Origin: JBDSRX01 sp039929105
GTDB lineage: Bacteria; Patescibacteriota; Dojkabacteria; J137
Length of the DNA stretch: 42,419 nucleotides
Assembly: GCA_039929105.1 (NCBI GenBank)
Contig: JBDSRX010000063.1
Span: 1-42,419 of the forward strand
Reading direction: 5' to 3'
Part shown: piece after piece, positions 29,901 to 39,381 of the stretch
Layout: the number at the start of each line of letters is the position of its first letter
Position numbering within the stretch: position 1 is the stretch's first letter
Made by a program: the position numbers and the translations under genes
Notes under the pieces: generated by a model
The model's input: only the letters and a program-made list of their open reading frames with translations
Databases searched by the model: none
What the model was told of the DNA's origin: nothing

Positions 29901-29926
29901 AGCGGTAGAAATGCCGCTTTTTTTAT
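29901..29926 (+). terminator. Rho-independent terminator with GNRA loop
   Basis: AGCGGTA-GAAA-TGCCGCT followed by seven T. It lies 23 bp after the second FAS1 gene. Confidence 0.88.
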
Positions 29927-30008
29927 AAGATGATTATTGTTGTCTTTTCTGATATTTTGTAGTTAGTATTAATTACAATTTCTAAAGTAGACATTTATAA
30001 CTATTATT

Positions 30009-31994
30009 ATGGGGAAATCTGCTATCTATGCAAATGGACAATTACTTGTAGGACTCGATCAATTTGCTCAAGTAGACGATCTTTACTATCCATATATTGG
30101 GTTAGAAAACCACACATCAGCAAATCTTGTTCATAAAATGGGAATAATGGTGGATGGAGTTTTATCTTGGCTAGATGATGGTAAATGGGACTTTTGTTTT
30201 AACTGCGAAATAGTAGAAAGAAGAAAACTAATCACAGCGTTAAATAAAGATTTAGGTATTCAGCTTAAATTTAACGATGAAGTTTATAACGAAAAAAATA
30301 TATTCTTAAGAGGAATCGAAGTTTCTAATTTAGCTCCAAAAGATAGAACAGTTCAAATGTTCTTTAATCAACAATTTGAAATTTATGAATCTCACAGAGG
30401 AGATACTGCATATTACGATCCAAGAAAAAATTTAATTATTCATTACAAAGGAAGAAGAATTTTCTTAATTAATGCAAAAACTAGAGAAGACCAAGCATAT
30501 TTTGATGACTATACTGTAGATGTGATGGATCCAGCAACAAATACTGGGAGTTATAGAGATGCAGAAGATGGAAAACTTGTTAAAAGACCAATTGAATATG
30601 GACTTGTAGATTCAACAATTGGAGTTACTCTAAAAATGCTAGCAAATAAAATCAAAACAATTGATTATTGGATGATTGCTGCTAAATCCGTACAAGAGGC
30701 AGAAGATTTAAATGATTATGTTGAGAAGAAAACTACTGCATATTTATTAGAATCAACAAGAGATTATTGGAAAGCTTGGAATAATAAAGTTGAGTTAGAT
30801 TATAAAGACTTAAGTACAGATACTTCATGGCTATACGAAAAATCGGTAGAAGTAATTAGATTAAATACTGATAACAATGGAGCTATTATTGCTTCTATAG
30901 ATGCTGACTTACTAAAATATGGAAGAGACACTTACAGTTATGTTTGGCCTAGAGATGCATCATTTGTAACAATTGCATTTGCAAAAACAGGTCATAACGA
31001 TCAATTACGAAAAATTTTTGAATTCTTTAGGAATGTAATTTCTAAGGAAGGTTATTTTATGCAGAAATATAGAGCCGATGGATCTCTAGGAAGTTCTTGG
31101 CATCCATGGTCATATAATGGAAAGCAAGAATATCCAATCCAATTAGATGAAACAGCTTTGGTGGTATATGCATTATGGGAGGCATTTAATAACGACAAGG
31201 ATATTGAATTTATTGAAAGTATTTATAACGATCTTTTAGTTAAAGCTATAGATTTCTTAAAAACAAGAATTGATCCAGACACTGGAATAGTAAAGCCAAG
31301 TTATGATTTATGGGAAGAAGTATTTGCATCTTCTACATTTACAAGTTGTACTGTCTATGGTGCTTTTTGTGCAGCAGCAGAATTGGCGCAATTTTTTGGG
31401 AAAGAGCATAGATACAAGGAATATATGGAATATGCAGAGAAAGTTAAGCAAGCAATATTAAAATATCATTACGATGCAACAGACGGCACTTTCTACAAAT
31501 ATATTTTCTGTGTTGAAAATGATATTAAGGATACTATAAAGCCAGCAAAGATTTTAGATTCAGCTTGTTTATATGCTCTACATCGATTCAATGTATTAGC
31601 TGTAGATGATCCTAAACTTCTAAGTATGCAGAAAGCCATGGTAGAAAAATTACAAAATACTTCTGGAATTGGTGGTTATCCAAGATACGAAAATGACATT
31701 TACTTTAGAAATGAAGAAACAGGAAAAGGGAATCCTTGGGTAATTACAACTTTATGGATGGGACAATTAGAAATAAGACAGGCTAAGTCCTTGGATGAAT
31801 TGAAAAAAACAAAAAGTTATTTAGAATGGGCCTTAAAATACTCCTCGCAATCTGGTATGCAAGCTGAACAACTGAATGCCAAAACTGGAGAACAACTCTC
31901 AGCAAATCCTTTGACTTGGAGTCATGCAGAATATGCTGTTACAGTAAGAGAATATTTAAAGAGATATGATGTACTTAGCGGGAAGCTCGATTAG
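30009..31994 (+). CDS. Glucoamylase-like glycoside hydrolase family 15
   Basis: 661 residues. N-terminal beta-sandwich domain (about 1-260, DDLYYPYIGLENHT) and an (alpha/alpha)6 catalytic barrel (about 285-650) with TYSYVWPRDASFVTIAF, QLDETALVVYALWEAF, the catalytic acid region YDLWEEVFASSTFTSCTVYGA, and a second acidic patch GMQAEQLNAKTGE near the end (general base) followed by PLTWSHAEY. It releases glucose from alpha-glucan ends. No signal peptide, so the substrate is an intracellular polymer or oligomer. First gene of a cluster with GH57, GT4, GT2 and glycogen synthase. Confidence 0.93.
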   Translation: MGKSAIYANGQLLVGLDQFAQVDDLYYPYIGLENHTSANLVHKMGIMVDGVLSWLDDGKWDFCFNCEIVERRKLITALNKDLGIQLKFNDEVYNEKNIFLRGIEVSNLAPKDRTVQMFFNQQFEIYESHRGDTAYYDPRKNLIIHYKGRRIFLINAKTREDQAYFDDYTVDVMDPATNTGSYRDAEDGKLVKRPIEYGLVDSTIGVTLKMLANKIKTIDYWMIAAKSVQEAEDLNDYVEKKTTAYLLESTRDYWKAWNNKVELDYKDLSTDTSWLYEKSVEVIRLNTDNNGAIIASIDADLLKYGRDTYSYVWPRDASFVTIAFAKTGHNDQLRKIFEFFRNVISKEGYFMQKYRADGSLGSSWHPWSYNGKQEYPIQLDETALVVYALWEAFNNDKDIEFIESIYNDLLVKAIDFLKTRIDPDTGIVKPSYDLWEEVFASSTFTSCTVYGAFCAAAELAQFFGKEHRYKEYMEYAEKVKQAILKYHYDATDGTFYKYIFCVENDIKDTIKPAKILDSACLYALHRFNVLAVDDPKLLSMQKAMVEKLQNTSGIGGYPRYENDIYFRNEETGKGNPWVITTLWMGQLEIRQAKSLDELKKTKSYLEWALKYSSQSGMQAEQLNAKTGEQLSANPLTWSHAEYAVTVREYLKRYDVLSGKLD

Positions 31995-32001
31995 TCTATG
32001 G

Positions 32002-32007
32002 TATAAT
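32002..32007 (+). promoter_or_regulatory. -10 box (TATAAT) before the GH57 gene
   Basis: TATAAT lies 29 nt before the ATG at 32037, between the GH15 stop and the GH57 start; the GH57-GlgA genes could be transcribed independently of GH15. Confidence 0.45.
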
Positions 32008-32036
32008 ATTTTTTGTGCTACTTTTTAAAAGAACTT

Positions 32037-33170
32037 ATGAAGGAGCCTATTCGAATAGTATATCTATTCCATATATACCAGCCACACTGGCAAACTAAAG
32101 AGGTTCTAGAAGAAAATTATAATAAATTCTACCTACCTTTAATAAAGGTTCTGGAGACTAGACCAGAATATAAAGTTACATTAAACATCTCAGCTTCTTT
32201 GACTGAACAATTAGCTCGTGAAAATAAAATTGATTTTTTCGAGAGAGTTAAAGCATTAGTTAAGAAGGGACAAATTGAGCTTGTTGGAAGTGCAGCTTAC
32301 CATCCATTGCTACCACTTATTCCAGAAGATGAAGTTATTAGACAAATTGAACTTAATAATCAAATTAATTCAAAATACTTTGGTGAAGCTTGGAATCCAA
32401 AAGGTTTCTTTATACCTGAGCTTGCATATTCACATGAGATTTCTAAGATAGTTAAAGACCAAGGATTTGAATGGATGGCAATAGACCAAACATCTGTTGT
32501 AGATAATATAGATTGGGGAAATCAGTATATAGATGAAAATTCAGGCATAAAGTTATTAATTAATAATAGAATCTTTTTTACAATGGACGAACATAAGTTT
32601 GCTCATAATAAATATAACGTTCTTATTAGTGATGGAGAAAACCAAATTAGTGAAGAAGCAAATGATATCGATTGGAGTCTTTATATAAAAAAAACTGAGC
32701 CTGATTCTGAATATATTTACTTAACTGGGTCAGAATATTTAAATGAAGTTGAAAATAAGAAAATAGAAATATCAACAAATAAAGGTAACTGGCAATTAAA
32801 AGAAGAAGAAAAGAAAATTAGTAGTTATTATCATTTATGGAAAAATGATTCTGAACCTATACATAAGCACTTGTGGGATTTACTTTTCGAAGTTATGACT
32901 ATTGTTAAAAACAATAGTGATGATGAGAATTACCAGTTAGCACGTACTCAATTAGATAAAGGATTAGCTAGTTGTACATGGTGGTGGGTTGATGGAAGAA
33001 TATACGGATATAATCCAACTGCAATTGAAATGGGAGCTTATGCTGTTGTAGATGCTATTAGATCTCTTAAGAAATTAGATAAAGAAACTAAAATTAAAGT
33101 TGAAAAATCTTATTACGACCTTCTTTTTGAAGTTTGGAAAAGACATTGGGAAAACTTTAGCTCAAAATAA
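32037..33170 (+). CDS. Glycoside hydrolase family 57 protein
   Basis: About 377 residues from the ATG at 32037 (MKEPIRIVYLFHIYQPHWQ). The longer frame starts at a TTG inside the leader and is rejected. GH57 signatures: FHIYQPHWQ (region 1), GSAAYHPLLPLIPEDEVIRQI, WNPKGFFIPELAYS with the nucleophile Glu of the W-PE motif, and SDGENQ, which may be the acid region. Length is shorter than branching enzymes (about 520) and fits alpha-amylase or 4-alpha-glucanotransferase types. GLASCTWWWVDGRIYGYNP near the end is aromatic-rich. Cytoplasmic. It probably trims or rearranges the glucan made by the downstream synthases. Confidence 0.88.
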   Translation: MKEPIRIVYLFHIYQPHWQTKEVLEENYNKFYLPLIKVLETRPEYKVTLNISASLTEQLARENKIDFFERVKALVKKGQIELVGSAAYHPLLPLIPEDEVIRQIELNNQINSKYFGEAWNPKGFFIPELAYSHEISKIVKDQGFEWMAIDQTSVVDNIDWGNQYIDENSGIKLLINNRIFFTMDEHKFAHNKYNVLISDGENQISEEANDIDWSLYIKKTEPDSEYIYLTGSEYLNEVENKKIEISTNKGNWQLKEEEKKISSYYHLWKNDSEPIHKHLWDLLFEVMTIVKNNSDDENYQLARTQLDKGLASCTWWWVDGRIYGYNPTAIEMGAYAVVDAIRSLKKLDKETKIKVEKSYYDLLFEVWKRHWENFSSK

Positions 33171-33176
33171 ATACAA

Positions 33177-34307
33177 ATGAAAATAGCAGTTATAAGCTCA
33201 AATACATTAGCGACTCCTCCTGATCCTTCTACTGTACAACCAGAATGGACAACTTCTATTCACGACGTTGTTTCAACTATTACTGAAGGTTTAGTGGCGA
33301 GAGGACACGATGTAACTTTGTTTGCGAGTGGAAATTCAAAAACAAGTGCAAAGTTGGAAAGTGCTTGGGAAAAACCTTCAGTTGAATACTATGTTACTGA
33401 AAAGCAATTTGATTATGGTCTTGAAGATCAAATTTTAATTTCTTACGCGTTACATAAAATTATTGAAGAAGGAGACTTCGATATAATATATTCTTATCAT
33501 TCATTGGACATTGGACCTTTTGCTTTTATTTCACCTGTTCCAATAGTTTCGACTATACATGGCCCCGGTGATATTGGTTTAGAAAAGAAATTTATTCCGA
33601 AATTTATAAAACCTCCTTTATTTGTTGGTTTAAGTAAATTTCAAACTGAGAAGATGCACGAGATAGAATTTGTGGAGATTATTAATCATGGAGTAGATAC
33701 ACAATTATATAAATTTGATAGTGAAGGTGGAGAAGATTTACTTTATGTAGGTAGACTAGTAGAGGATAAAGGAATTGATATTGCTATGAAGGCTGCCACA
33801 GAATTAAAAAAGAAAATAAATATTCTAGGATTGGCAACTAAAGAATATATGGAAAATTCATTAAATAATTTAATAACAGAATATACTAATCTTATTGGAC
33901 AAAAACCAAAAGCTGAAGCTTCAAAATATTTTGAGAAAGCCAAAGCGTTACTTTTTCCTATTAGATGGGATGAGCCGTTTGGATTAGTTGCTGTTGAAAG
34001 TTTATCTGCTGGAACACCAGTAATTACTTTTGCTAGAGGGGCAATGCCAGAAATAATAGAAGACGGAAAAACAGGTTTCTTAATAAATCTAGATGAATCT
34101 ACGAAAAGAGGGGAGTGGATAATAAAACAAACTGGCGAAGACGGAATAAAAGAAGCATTAAACAAACTCGATAGTATGAGCAAAGCTGAATATTTACAAA
34201 TGAGAAAGGATTGTAGAGAAAGTGTAGAAAAAAGATTTAACAAAGAAATTATGATTGATAACTACGAAGAATTATTTAATAAAATTATTATTGCGAAAAC
34301 GAAATGA
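33177..34307 (+). CDS. Glycosyltransferase family 4
   Basis: 376 residues, GT-B fold. The opening MKIAVISSNTLATPP and GLVARGHDVTLFASG are donor-side N-terminal blocks; LLYVGRLVEDKGIDIAM and the E-x7-E motif in DEPFGLVAVESLSAGTP, then DGKTGFLI, form the nucleotide-sugar site. It starts 6 bp after GH57 and overlaps the next gene by 4 bp, so the four genes GH57-GT4-GT2-GT5 form an operon. In this setting it may elongate or prime the alpha-glucan, but a cell-surface acceptor cannot be excluded. Confidence 0.9.
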   Translation: MKIAVISSNTLATPPDPSTVQPEWTTSIHDVVSTITEGLVARGHDVTLFASGNSKTSAKLESAWEKPSVEYYVTEKQFDYGLEDQILISYALHKIIEEGDFDIIYSYHSLDIGPFAFISPVPIVSTIHGPGDIGLEKKFIPKFIKPPLFVGLSKFQTEKMHEIEFVEIINHGVDTQLYKFDSEGGEDLLYVGRLVEDKGIDIAMKAATELKKKINILGLATKEYMENSLNNLITEYTNLIGQKPKAEASKYFEKAKALLFPIRWDEPFGLVAVESLSAGTPVITFARGAMPEIIEDGKTGFLINLDESTKRGEWIIKQTGEDGIKEALNKLDSMSKAEYLQMRKDCRESVEKRFNKEIMIDNYEELFNKIIIAKTK

Positions 34308-35017
34308 AAGTATCAATAATTACTGCATCATACAATAGGAAAGAGTATTTAAAAGAAAACATTGAAAGTGTTTTGGCTTTAGAAAATGATCCCTTGGATA
34401 TTGAAATAGAACAAATAATTTACGATGATGCTTCTAGTGATGGGACAGATGAATTAATGTCTCAATATCCCCATATTAAATATATTAAAGGTCTTGAAAA
34501 TAAAGGACCTTCTTTTGGAAGAAATAAAGCAATTGAACAATCAACCGGAGATTATATTTTTGTTTTAGATAGTGATGATATTATTCTACAAAGAACAATT
34601 CATCATTTTGTTAAAGCAGCATTAAATAACCCTCAAACTGATTGGTTTATTTGTGATTTTATAAGAGTTGATAAAGAACTCAGATATAAAACTCAAGATG
34701 ATTATTATGCTTGGCAATTTGAAAATACTAATGCCATGTTACAATCAATATTTACAGGATCTACTTTTATTCAACATAACGTCTTTTTTAAAAAATCATT
34801 ATTTATTAAAGCAGGTGGATACGCAGTTGAAAGAAGAATGGCAGAAGATTTAGATTTGTTTGTTAGATTCTTAATAAACAAATCTATACCTTTAACTTTA
34901 CCAATAACTTCACATCTTCATAGGGTACACGATAGTAATCTATCTATTGGAGTTGATAAAGAAAAGCATTTAAGAGAAGTTTTTATAATTCATGAAAAAT
35001 ATAAAGACCAAATATGA
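34304..35017 (+). CDS. Glycosyltransferase family 2
   Basis: 237 residues, GT-A fold. SIITASYNRKEYLKENIESVL at the start, IIYDDASSDGTDEL, then GRNKAIEQSTGDYIFVLDSDDI, where DSDD is the metal-binding DxD region, and RRMAEDLDLFVRFL with the ED catalytic pair. No membrane segments. Starts within the previous gene (ATGA overlap) and ends in the glycogen synthase gene (ATGA overlap), so translation is coupled on both sides. Acceptor unknown. Confidence 0.9.
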   Translation: MKVSIITASYNRKEYLKENIESVLALENDPLDIEIEQIIYDDASSDGTDELMSQYPHIKYIKGLENKGPSFGRNKAIEQSTGDYIFVLDSDDIILQRTIHHFVKAALNNPQTDWFICDFIRVDKELRYKTQDDYYAWQFENTNAMLQSIFTGSTFIQHNVFFKKSLFIKAGGYAVERRMAEDLDLFVRFLINKSIPLTLPITSHLHRVHDSNLSIGVDKEKHLREVFIIHEKYKDQI

Positions 35018-36516
35018 CAGAAAAACCACTAAATATATTACAAGTTGCAGGGGAAATTTATCCATATTCAAAAACTGGAGGATTAGGGCATGTAACCGCC
35101 GATATTACATATAACTTAGCAGACGCAGGCCATGAAGTAACTGTATTTACACCACTATATGGAAGTGTTTGGAAAATAATAAAAAAAGAAAATGTCGAGA
35201 CTATTCTTACTGATTTACCTGTAAAGATTGATAATGAAACAACAATAACTTGTTCAGTGTTGAAATACGTAAGAAATAATGGAACTAGAAAACCAATAAC
35301 CTTTTACTTTATTAACCATTACGATTTTTTTGGGAGATATTCAAAGAATCTCTATATGAGTCCTGATATGCATAAGAGATTTTATTTCTTTTCAAAAGCA
35401 GTAGTAGCAGTAATTAAAGAATTAGATTTAAGATTCGAAATAGGTCATATCCATGATTGGATGCTTGGACTATTTCCAAGAATATTGAAAGAAGAACTGG
35501 GAATGAAAAGTAAGATTCCAAAAACAGTTTTAACAATCCATAACTTAGCTTTCCAGGGTTCTAGCTTTGTAAATGTAAATAGATTTGATAAAAAATACCA
35601 AAGACCACCGGCTATAAATTTACCCAAATACTGGGACGATAAAAGATGGGATAGAATCAATTTTCTTAAACAAGGAATTAAGAGTGTAGATATGATTACA
35701 ACTGTAAGTTCAACATACGCTCATGAAATTGTAACCCCAGAATATGGTGAGGGTCTTTCTAATTTCTTATCTAATAATGGACCTATTTATGGGATTGTGA
35801 ATGGAATTAATTATAAAAGATTTAATCCTGCAACAAGTAAAAACATAAAAGAAAAGTTTAATACCATAAATTTTGTTGATAAAAAAAGAAAAAATAAACA
35901 ATTTCTAATTAAACAATTAAAACTTCCAAAAAACTTTATAAACTTACCTTTTCTGGTTACTACACACAGACTTTCGTATCAAAAGGGGTTTGATTTAATA
36001 ATAGAAGACTTTAAAAAGTTAATGAAAATGAATGTTGTAATTATAATTATGGGAGAAGGAGATAAAAGATATGTTGAAAAATTTCAAGAGCTTAATAAGA
36101 AGTATAAAAACTTTGCATTCCTTTCAACATTCTCAGATGTAATGGAGGAAAGATTACTCGCAGCAGGAGATATTTTATTATGTCCTTCAGTTTATGAACC
36201 TTGCGGTACAGGGCATATGATTGGAATGAGATATGGAGTAGTACCAATAGCAAGGCAAACGGGTGGGCTTGCAGATACAATATATAACTATGATAAAAGA
36301 CTCAATTTAGGAACAGGATTTCTATTTAAGGACTTTACAAAAGAAGCACTTTTAGATTCAATCAAAAAATCTTTAGTCTATTATCAAGATAAAAAGATTT
36401 GGAAAGGTTTAGTATTGCGAGCAATGAATCAATCGTTTACTTGGGAAAAAAGTATACAAGAATACACTTATTTATATAGAAAATTATTAAACAAGACAAT
36501 TAAGAGAAAGAAATAA
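35014..36516 (+). CDS. glgA: Glycogen/starch synthase (GT5)
   Basis: 500 residues. The N-terminal signature AGEIYPYSKTGGLGHVTADITY is that of GlgA, with His in place of the usual Asp of KTGGLGDV. Further blocks: HIHDWMLGLFPRIL, TIHNLAFQG, TTVSSTYAHEI and GIVNGINYKRFNPAT; C-terminal VTTHRLSYQKGFDL and the catalytic VYEPCGTGHMIGMRYGVVPIARQTGGLADTI. It transfers glucose from a nucleotide sugar (ADP- or UDP-glucose) to the growing alpha-1,4-glucan. With GH15 and GH57 it makes a synthesis and degradation set. glgC, glgB and glgP are not in the window. Confidence 0.93.
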   Translation: MTEKPLNILQVAGEIYPYSKTGGLGHVTADITYNLADAGHEVTVFTPLYGSVWKIIKKENVETILTDLPVKIDNETTITCSVLKYVRNNGTRKPITFYFINHYDFFGRYSKNLYMSPDMHKRFYFFSKAVVAVIKELDLRFEIGHIHDWMLGLFPRILKEELGMKSKIPKTVLTIHNLAFQGSSFVNVNRFDKKYQRPPAINLPKYWDDKRWDRINFLKQGIKSVDMITTVSSTYAHEIVTPEYGEGLSNFLSNNGPIYGIVNGINYKRFNPATSKNIKEKFNTINFVDKKRKNKQFLIKQLKLPKNFINLPFLVTTHRLSYQKGFDLIIEDFKKLMKMNVVIIIMGEGDKRYVEKFQELNKKYKNFAFLSTFSDVMEERLLAAGDILLCPSVYEPCGTGHMIGMRYGVVPIARQTGGLADTIYNYDKRLNLGTGFLFKDFTKEALLDSIKKSLVYYQDKKIWKGLVLRAMNQSFTWEKSIQEYTYLYRKLLNKTIKRKK

Positions 36517-36524
36517 TAAAATAT

Positions 36525-36947
36525 CTATTTCATTTTCTTTTCAATACTTTCTAGATGTTGGAGGATTACTTCTATTTCTCTCTCTGCTCGGACATTCACC
36601 TCATAATCTACCTCGGACCTTGACTCGGAATGTTTACCTTGTAGGTTTTGCCCTATCATTATTATTGGCATAAGGAATATTTGAATCATATTAGAAATAA
36701 ATAACCAAAATGCAAAAGCAGGGAATGGATCAAACCTAAATTGATTAGGGCCTAAAGTGTTCCATAATAACCAAAGTAAAGTCCAAAAAAAGATAATTAT
36801 AAAGAAACCCATTGTACCTACGTGAGTAGTTATAAATAATGCAAACCTGTCCAAAGTGGATAATTCGTCTCTAATTTTTTTATGACTATTAACTATTGGT
36901 TTTCGCAACTTCTTGAGTTCAATTAGAGTTGGTATTTCAGATTCCAT
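36525..36947 (-). CDS. DUF1003 membrane protein
   Basis: 140 residues. Cytoplasmic start, then two transmembrane helices (about 47-69 and 78-98) with the family's pattern: LSTLDRFALFITTHVGTMGF, LLWNTLGPNQFRFDPFPAF, and after the helices MIGQNLQGKHSESRSEVDYEVNVRAEREIEVILQHL. The function of DUF1003 is unknown. It is convergent with the glycogen synthase gene (8-bp gap). Confidence 0.88.
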   Translation of the reverse strand: MESEIPTLIELKKLRKPIVNSHKKIRDELSTLDRFALFITTHVGTMGFFIIIFFWTLLWLLWNTLGPNQFRFDPFPAFAFWLFISNMIQIFLMPIIMIGQNLQGKHSESRSEVDYEVNVRAEREIEVILQHLESIEKKMK

Positions 36948-37452
36948 ATAAATATTTTAAACAATATGAGCTATTTTATAATTTATATAAGAACTCTACA
37001 AGTTTCAATGAACTTAAAACAAATCAAAGATAATTCTTATAAGGTAAATGTGCATAATTCTATTTTAAAGAGAACCTAACTATACTTTGATTAATAATTT
37101 TCGTTAAGTATATGTAACACCTCCTAATATTAAATAAATTTCATTAATACTGGCCATTTAAAGTAACATTTTAACTGTCATAAAATTCTGAGCATTCTAA
37201 TGCTTTCATTCACTCTTTTTCGGCAACTCAATAAAAATACAAGTAGTTTATTTCTTCATAACTTCTGAACACATTTATAAGTTATTAGAAATTCAATTTT
37301 AATATCTGTATTTTTGATATAGGAATGTTAGTAATTTGTATTAAAATCTATGTATTTGGTACTCTCTTAGGTTTGAATTTTACATCTAAATTCTCTTTAT
37401 TTTATAACACTACTGATGCCATAGATTAATGTTTGGAGATATAACATCGTAA
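36948..37452. other. Long AT-rich intergenic region without a gene
   Basis: About 500 bp, the largest gap in the window. I find no frame with coding character, no tRNA and no recognisable RNA fold, only AT-rich sequence with short dyads (ATACTT...AAGTAT near 37080-37120). It may hold the regulatory region of the sortase gene downstream. Confidence 0.5.
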
Positions 37453-37477
37453 CATTTGTTATCAAAATCTGATGTTT
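37453..37477. promoter_or_regulatory. Element conserved upstream of both stalk sortases, copy 1
   Basis: ATTTGTTATCAAAATCTGAT followed by GTT matches the sequence at 39291-39316 apart from a few bases. ATCA-N5-TGAT forms a dyad. It lies 55 bp before the ATG at 37532. Confidence 0.45.
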
Positions 37478-37531
37478 TCCTATTGTAGAGTTCCTGACTT
37501 TGTACTAGGATGAACTTTACATATTTATTAA

Positions 37532-39241
37532 ATGAATGTTATGAGAAGTAAGTTTCCAATAGCAGTCTTTGCTTTAATGGTGGTGACTCTAGGAATCAGT
37601 TTCATAGTGACTTATCACTATATGGAACAAAAGAAACAAGAATTAGCCAATGGGGATGTCTTAGGAACAGCAACACAAAATGAGCTTGCAATGGATAGTA
37701 AGATTGAATATATCCACAAAAACTCAGACGGTTCTACTGAAATTAAATATGTTTACACCATCAGCAATTTAAGCCCTCAATACAGGATCAAAAGTGTACT
37801 TTCTCAAAGCAATTTGAAAGAAACTTTTGGCGATTATAAATATGAAATTGTCAGTTTAACTTCTGGACTTACAACAAATCCCAGTTATGATGGAGAGAGT
37901 ATTACAGAATTACTATCTACAGGTAATTTACTAGATATAGCACAAAATAAAACAATATCACTTACTGTTAAATTTTACCCAGAGCAAAGCAAAGGTCCTT
38001 TTGAAAACAAAGTAGCAGCTCAAGGAGATATTGAACTGCCGCCTTCACAAGGAGCTGGAGGAGCAACTGGTGGTACAGCAACAGCAGGAGGCTCAACAAG
38101 TGCAACACCACCAAGTGGTGGTACTGGAGGAGCAACACCAAACCCTCCCCCTGCACCTACTCCAACACCTGCGCCTACTCCGACACCGAGTCCTCAGCCT
38201 GCACCAACGCCAACACCTGCTCCAATACCTAATTTCGTTGGATTAAAAGGCTCAGCTGGTCCAAACTTAAGCAATACTTTAAATGTCTGTTATGACTGTG
38301 CTGTAAGATTAACTTGGAATGTACCTAACCAAACAAATTGTGTGAAAACATCACAGCCAGATAATTCTCAATGGCAAGCAAACCTATCAAACCCTCAAGG
38401 GCATAAAGACATTCAACATATGATCGTTAGGACTGTATTTACACTTACATGTAATGAAGGATCTACTAGCGTAACTGTAACTGCAAGCGCACCAAAACCT
38501 CCACCTGTACCAACACCTGCACCAACTCCAGTTCCTCCAGTGAATGGTGGAACTACTGGAAATGGTTCCGCTGGTACAACTACTGGAGGAACTACTGGCA
38601 ATAATCAAGGAGGCACTACAGGAGGTCTAGACCCATCGGTAGCTGCAGCTTCACGAATTGCATTTACTCTACCTGAAGATGAAGTTTTAACAAGTGGGAA
38701 TGTAACACCTGAAGATGTTTCAGTTTCTGGAACTATTGATATTACACCATTAGTAAAAACATCAGTTCTACCTAATACAGACTTATTACCATTCCATACT
38801 GGGTTACTAGCAAATTTAAGAGAGTGGATTACAGACAATGTAATAGGAGAACTACGAAATAAGATTGTTATTAATAAGATAGGAGTAAATGGAGAAATTA
38901 ACGAGGGTAATTCAGAAGAGACATTAAATGAAGGATTCTGGAGAATGCCAGAAACTTCTACCCCAGAGATCGGGGGGAATACTGTAATAGCTGGACATAG
39001 ATTCGACTACACATATGGTCCTTTGACATTTCATAATTTGAATAAACTAGTGGCAGGAGATGAAATTAAAATAATTTGGTTTGGAAAAACATACACATAT
39101 AAGATTGATACACTCAAGGTAGTTGACTCTTACAATTTAGCACCTGTTGAAAATACTGATAACAATACTTTAACACTTATCACTTGTACTTCTTTAACTG
39201 ATAACTCGCAAAGGCTTATTGTAAAAGCGACGTTGCAATAA
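37532..39241 (+). CDS. Sortase on a low-complexity stalk with an Ig-like insert
   Basis: 569 residues. Signal anchor (about 8-30), then an N-terminal domain (about 45-170: VLGTATQNELAMDSKIEYIHKN) shared with the next gene. Next a G/T/A/S-rich linker, PAPTPTP repeats, a beta-rich domain with four cysteines (about 235-320, NVCYDCAVRLTWNV...FTLTCNEG), another P/T/G-rich linker and a C-terminal sortase domain (about 410-569). Catalytic residues: His in VIAGHRFDYTYG, Cys in LITCTS and Arg in QRLIVKA. The active site should be held well away from the membrane. The substrate is unknown; no LPxTG gene is adjacent. Confidence 0.85.
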   Translation: MNVMRSKFPIAVFALMVVTLGISFIVTYHYMEQKKQELANGDVLGTATQNELAMDSKIEYIHKNSDGSTEIKYVYTISNLSPQYRIKSVLSQSNLKETFGDYKYEIVSLTSGLTTNPSYDGESITELLSTGNLLDIAQNKTISLTVKFYPEQSKGPFENKVAAQGDIELPPSQGAGGATGGTATAGGSTSATPPSGGTGGATPNPPPAPTPTPAPTPTPSPQPAPTPTPAPIPNFVGLKGSAGPNLSNTLNVCYDCAVRLTWNVPNQTNCVKTSQPDNSQWQANLSNPQGHKDIQHMIVRTVFTLTCNEGSTSVTVTASAPKPPPVPTPAPTPVPPVNGGTTGNGSAGTTTGGTTGNNQGGTTGGLDPSVAAASRIAFTLPEDEVLTSGNVTPEDVSVSGTIDITPLVKTSVLPNTDLLPFHTGLLANLREWITDNVIGELRNKIVINKIGVNGEINEGNSEETLNEGFWRMPETSTPEIGGNTVIAGHRFDYTYGPLTFHNLNKLVAGDEIKIIWFGKTYTYKIDTLKVVDSYNLAPVENTDNNTLTLITCTSLTDNSQRLIVKATLQ

Positions 39242-39290
39242 CTTCATATCTATGATGAGTAGAGTTGTGGTACACGCATAACTTACTCGC

Positions 39291-39316
39291 CATTTTGTTA
39301 TCAGAACATGATGTTA
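39291..39316. promoter_or_regulatory. Element conserved upstream of both stalk sortases, copy 2
   Basis: TTTTGTTATCAGAACATGAT followed by GTT; the ATCA-N5-TGAT dyad is kept while the spacer differs from copy 1. It lies 65 bp before the ATG at 39382. Confidence 0.45.
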
Positions 39317-39381
39317 TAGGGTATATACAAGTTTTGTGTTTATGATAGGATATAAAAGTTAAGTATTTATAACTAACAAAA

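Noticed and set aside
37968..38608. Several Gln-, Leu- or Ser-rich frames over the sortase stalk
   Set aside because: They are alternative readings of low-complexity Pro/Thr/Gly codons.
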